This document shows positions 62,349 to 64,000 of a stretch of 64,000 bases of DNA, piece after piece. This DNA comes from Amorphoplanes digitatis (GTDB lineage Bacteria > Actinomycetota > Actinomycetes > Mycobacteriales > Micromonosporaceae). The position numbers and the translations under genes are program-made. The stretch spans positions 3,900,501 to 3,964,500 of the forward strand of contig NZ_JACHNH010000001.1 in NCBI RefSeq assembly GCF_014205335.1, given 5' to 3'. The notes beneath the pieces were generated by a model. That model was given only the letters and a program-made list of their open reading frames with translations. It ran no database searches and was not told the DNA's origin. The stretch's first letter is position 1. Each line of letters begins with the position of its first letter.

Positions 62349-64000
62349 ATGGTGCAAGGCGTGACGGAAGCAGGACTCCCGGTCGCGGACGTGCGCGGCC
62401 CGTTGCCTTACCTGTGGTGGCTCATCCGGCGGCAGAAGGGGCGCATCGCCACCGGCGCCCTGATCGGCTCGTTATGGATGGTAGGGCTGACGCTCCCGCC
62501 CTACCTGCTCGCACAGGCCATCGACCGGGGCCTCCAGCGGCGCGACCCGGCCGCGCTCGCCGCCTGGGTCGCGGCCCTGTTCGCCGTCGGCGCGGTCAAC
62601 GCGCTGCTCGCCATCCTGCGGCACCGCACGATGACGAAGATCCGGCTCGACGGCGGCTTCCGGACCGTCCGGGCGGTCATCGCGCACGCCACCCGCCTCG
62701 GCGCCGCGCTGCCGCGGCGCATCGGCGCCGGCGAGATCGTCACCATCGGCATCGCCGACGTCTGGGTCCTGGCGCAGGCACTCACGGTCACCGGGCCGGG
62801 GCTCGGCGCCGTCCTCGCGTACGTGGTGGTGGCCGTGCTGATGCTGGAGATCTCCCCGCTGCTTGCCGTCGTGGTGCTCGCCGGGGTGCCGGTGCTCGCC
62901 GTCGTCGTCGGCCCGATGCTCGGCCGGCTCCAGCGGGCCGGCGCCCGCTACCGGGAGCGGCAGGGCGCGCTCGCCGACCGGCTCGTCGACATCATCGACG
63001 GCCTGCGCGTCCTCAACGGCCTCGGCGGCAAGGACGGCTACGCGCGCCGGTACCGGCGCGACTCGCGGGCCGTCGCCGAGGTCGGCTACCGGGTCGGCGC
63101 CGTGACCAGCTGGATACAGGCGCTCGGCGTGGGGCTGCCCGCGCTCTTCCTGGCCGTGGTGATCTGGCTGGCCGCCCGGATGGCCGCGCAGGGCGACATC
63201 ACGGTGGGCGAGCTGGTCGCCGTCTGGGGGTACGCGGCGGTGCTCGTCGTGCCGGTCGCGTTCTTCATCGAGGGCGGCTTCGACATCAGCCGGGCGCTGG
63301 TCGCCGGGCGCCGGATCGTCGACTTCCTGCGGCTGCCGGTGGATCCGCCGCCGCGCGGGCAGGGCCCCGACGGCCCGGCCGTGCTGCGCGACCCCGACTC
63401 CGGCGTGGTCGTCATCCCCGGGCGGCTCGTCGCGCTGGCCACCGCCCGGCCCGCCGACGCCGCCGCCGTCGTCGACCGCCTCGGCCGGTACGGGCCCACG
63501 GCGGTGACCTGGGGCGGCCGGCGCGTGGACGGGCTCGCGGTCCGCGACCGGATCCTGGTCGCCGACAACGAGGCCTACCTGTTCACCGGCGCGCTCGGCG
63601 ACGTCGTCGCCGGCCGCTCCGAGCCCGACGACGAGGCCGTCGCCCGGGCCCTGGCCGCGGCCGCGGCGTGCGACATCGTCGACGGCCTGCCGGACGGGAC
63701 GGCGTCGGTGATCGACACACAGGGCCGCAACCTCTCCGGCGGCCAGCGCCAGCGGGTACGGCTGGCCCGCGCCCTCTACGCCGACCCGGAGATTCTGCTC
63801 GCCGTCGAGCCGACCTCCGCCGTCGACGCGCACACCGAGGCCGCCATCGCCGAGCGCCTGCCCGCGGCCCGGGCCGGCCGGGCCACGCTGGTCGCGACCA
63901 CCTCACCGGCCATGCTGGACCGCGCCGACATCGTGCACTACATCGTCGGCGGACGGCTCGCGGCCACCGGCACCCACCGCGCGCTGCTCGACACCGAGCC
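62349..64000 (+). CDS. ABC exporter half with degenerate ATP-binding site, 3' end outside window
   Basis: At least 550 residues of a fused membrane/ATPase ABC exporter. Six membrane segments lie in the first ~300 residues. In the NBD the segment at the Walker A place reads PGRLVALATARPADAAAVVD (about 63415-63475), without GxxGxGKS/T. The signature LSGGQRQRVRLARAL (about 63735-63780) is intact. Walker B is ILLAVEPTSAVD, lacking the usual Asp before Glu. Heterodimeric exporters often carry one such degenerate site; a partner gene may follow beyond the window. The start may be the ATG at 62349 or the GTG at 62361. Confidence 0.8.
   Translation, partial: MVQGVTEAGLPVADVRGPLPYLWWLIRRQKGRIATGALIGSLWMVGLTLPPYLLAQAIDRGLQRRDPAALAAWVAALFAVGAVNALLAILRHRTMTKIRLDGGFRTVRAVIAHATRLGAALPRRIGAGEIVTIGIADVWVLAQALTVTGPGLGAVLAYVVVAVLMLEISPLLAVVVLAGVPVLAVVVGPMLGRLQRAGARYRERQGALADRLVDIIDGLRVLNGLGGKDGYARRYRRDSRAVAEVGYRVGAVTSWIQALGVGLPALFLAVVIWLAARMAAQGDITVGELVAVWGYAAVLVVPVAFFIEGGFDISRALVAGRRIVDFLRLPVDPPPRGQGPDGPAVLRDPDSGVVVIPGRLVALATARPADAAAVVDRLGRYGPTAVTWGGRRVDGLAVRDRILVADNEAYLFTGALGDVVAGRSEPDDEAVARALAAAAACDIVDGLPDGTASVIDTQGRNLSGGQRQRVRLARALYADPEILLAVEPTSAVDAHTEAAIAERLPAARAGRATLVATTSPAMLDRADIVHYIVGGRLAATGTHRALLDTE

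Overview
This window is high-GC actinobacterial chromosome. Many starts are GTG, with one TTG. Adjacent genes often overlap by GTGA or ATGA, and there are lipoproteins, TAT-type signals, an LPXTG protein, a mycosin-like protease, F420-type LLM oxidoreductase and SigE-family sigma genes. The family mix (discoidin-domain secreted hydrolases, SigE-type ECF sigma, type IIa cutinase) fits a soil Micromonosporaceae member such as Actinoplanes; that assignment is inference. No rRNA, tRNA, CRISPR array, intact insertion sequence or replication origin was seen.

Layout. 1-2046: glycolate oxidase pair (glcE partial, glcD), divergent from a secreted M36 metalloprotease (2189-5059). 5060-8059: an island poor in clear genes, rich in microsatellites and minisatellites, with an acetyltransferase remnant. 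8060-13000: intradiol dioxygenase, a small DUF4177-like protein, a beta-helix lipoprotein, a glutathionyl-hydroquinone reductase and an HDOD/EAL protein. 13230-13455: 55-bp tandem repeats. 13505-17604: RecQ, carboxylesterase and a lipoprotein. 17609-24341: a compact cluster built round GTP-derived chemistry (RibA, RibD-type reductase, membrane protein, methyltransferase, glycosyltransferase, degenerate PTPS homologue, dehydrogenase, and a divergent CDP-alcohol phosphatidyltransferase). This is the best candidate here for an undescribed pathway.

24611-36835: BtuF-like binding protein, small proteins, ferric-reductase-like flavocytochrome, discoidin/beta-helix protein under a LacI-type palindrome, HtpG, a TetR/reductase divergent pair sharing an inverted repeat, a PL3 pectate lyase, a 29-bp perfect hairpin, a decayed copy of the reductase 3' end, GNAT and YjbR genes. 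36886-45105: polyester hydrolase (PETase/cutinase family), LPXTG surface protein, MBL hydrolase, alpha/beta hydrolase, PfkB kinase, amidohydrolase, gluconate permease and LLM oxidoreductase. 45216-47844: a three-gene ESX-like/mycosin operon without ESX core genes. 47903-59139: alpha/beta hydrolase lipoprotein, bifunctional penicillin-binding protein, secreted protein of unknown function, LacI regulator, propeller/LamG protein, GH71/99-like hydrolase, and an MFS/TetR divergent pair with two matching operators. 59170-61402: an overlapping operon of ECF sigma factor, membrane protein with two near-identical repeats, and amidoligase. 61399-64000: FolP2-type DHPS homologue and the start of an ABC exporter whose nucleotide-binding domain lacks Walker A.

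The secreted enzymes (pectate lyase, polyester hydrolase, GH71/99-like, M36 protease, esterases) suggest a saprophyte that degrades plant polymers and polyesters. Strong GC-rich hairpins separate most convergent gene pairs.
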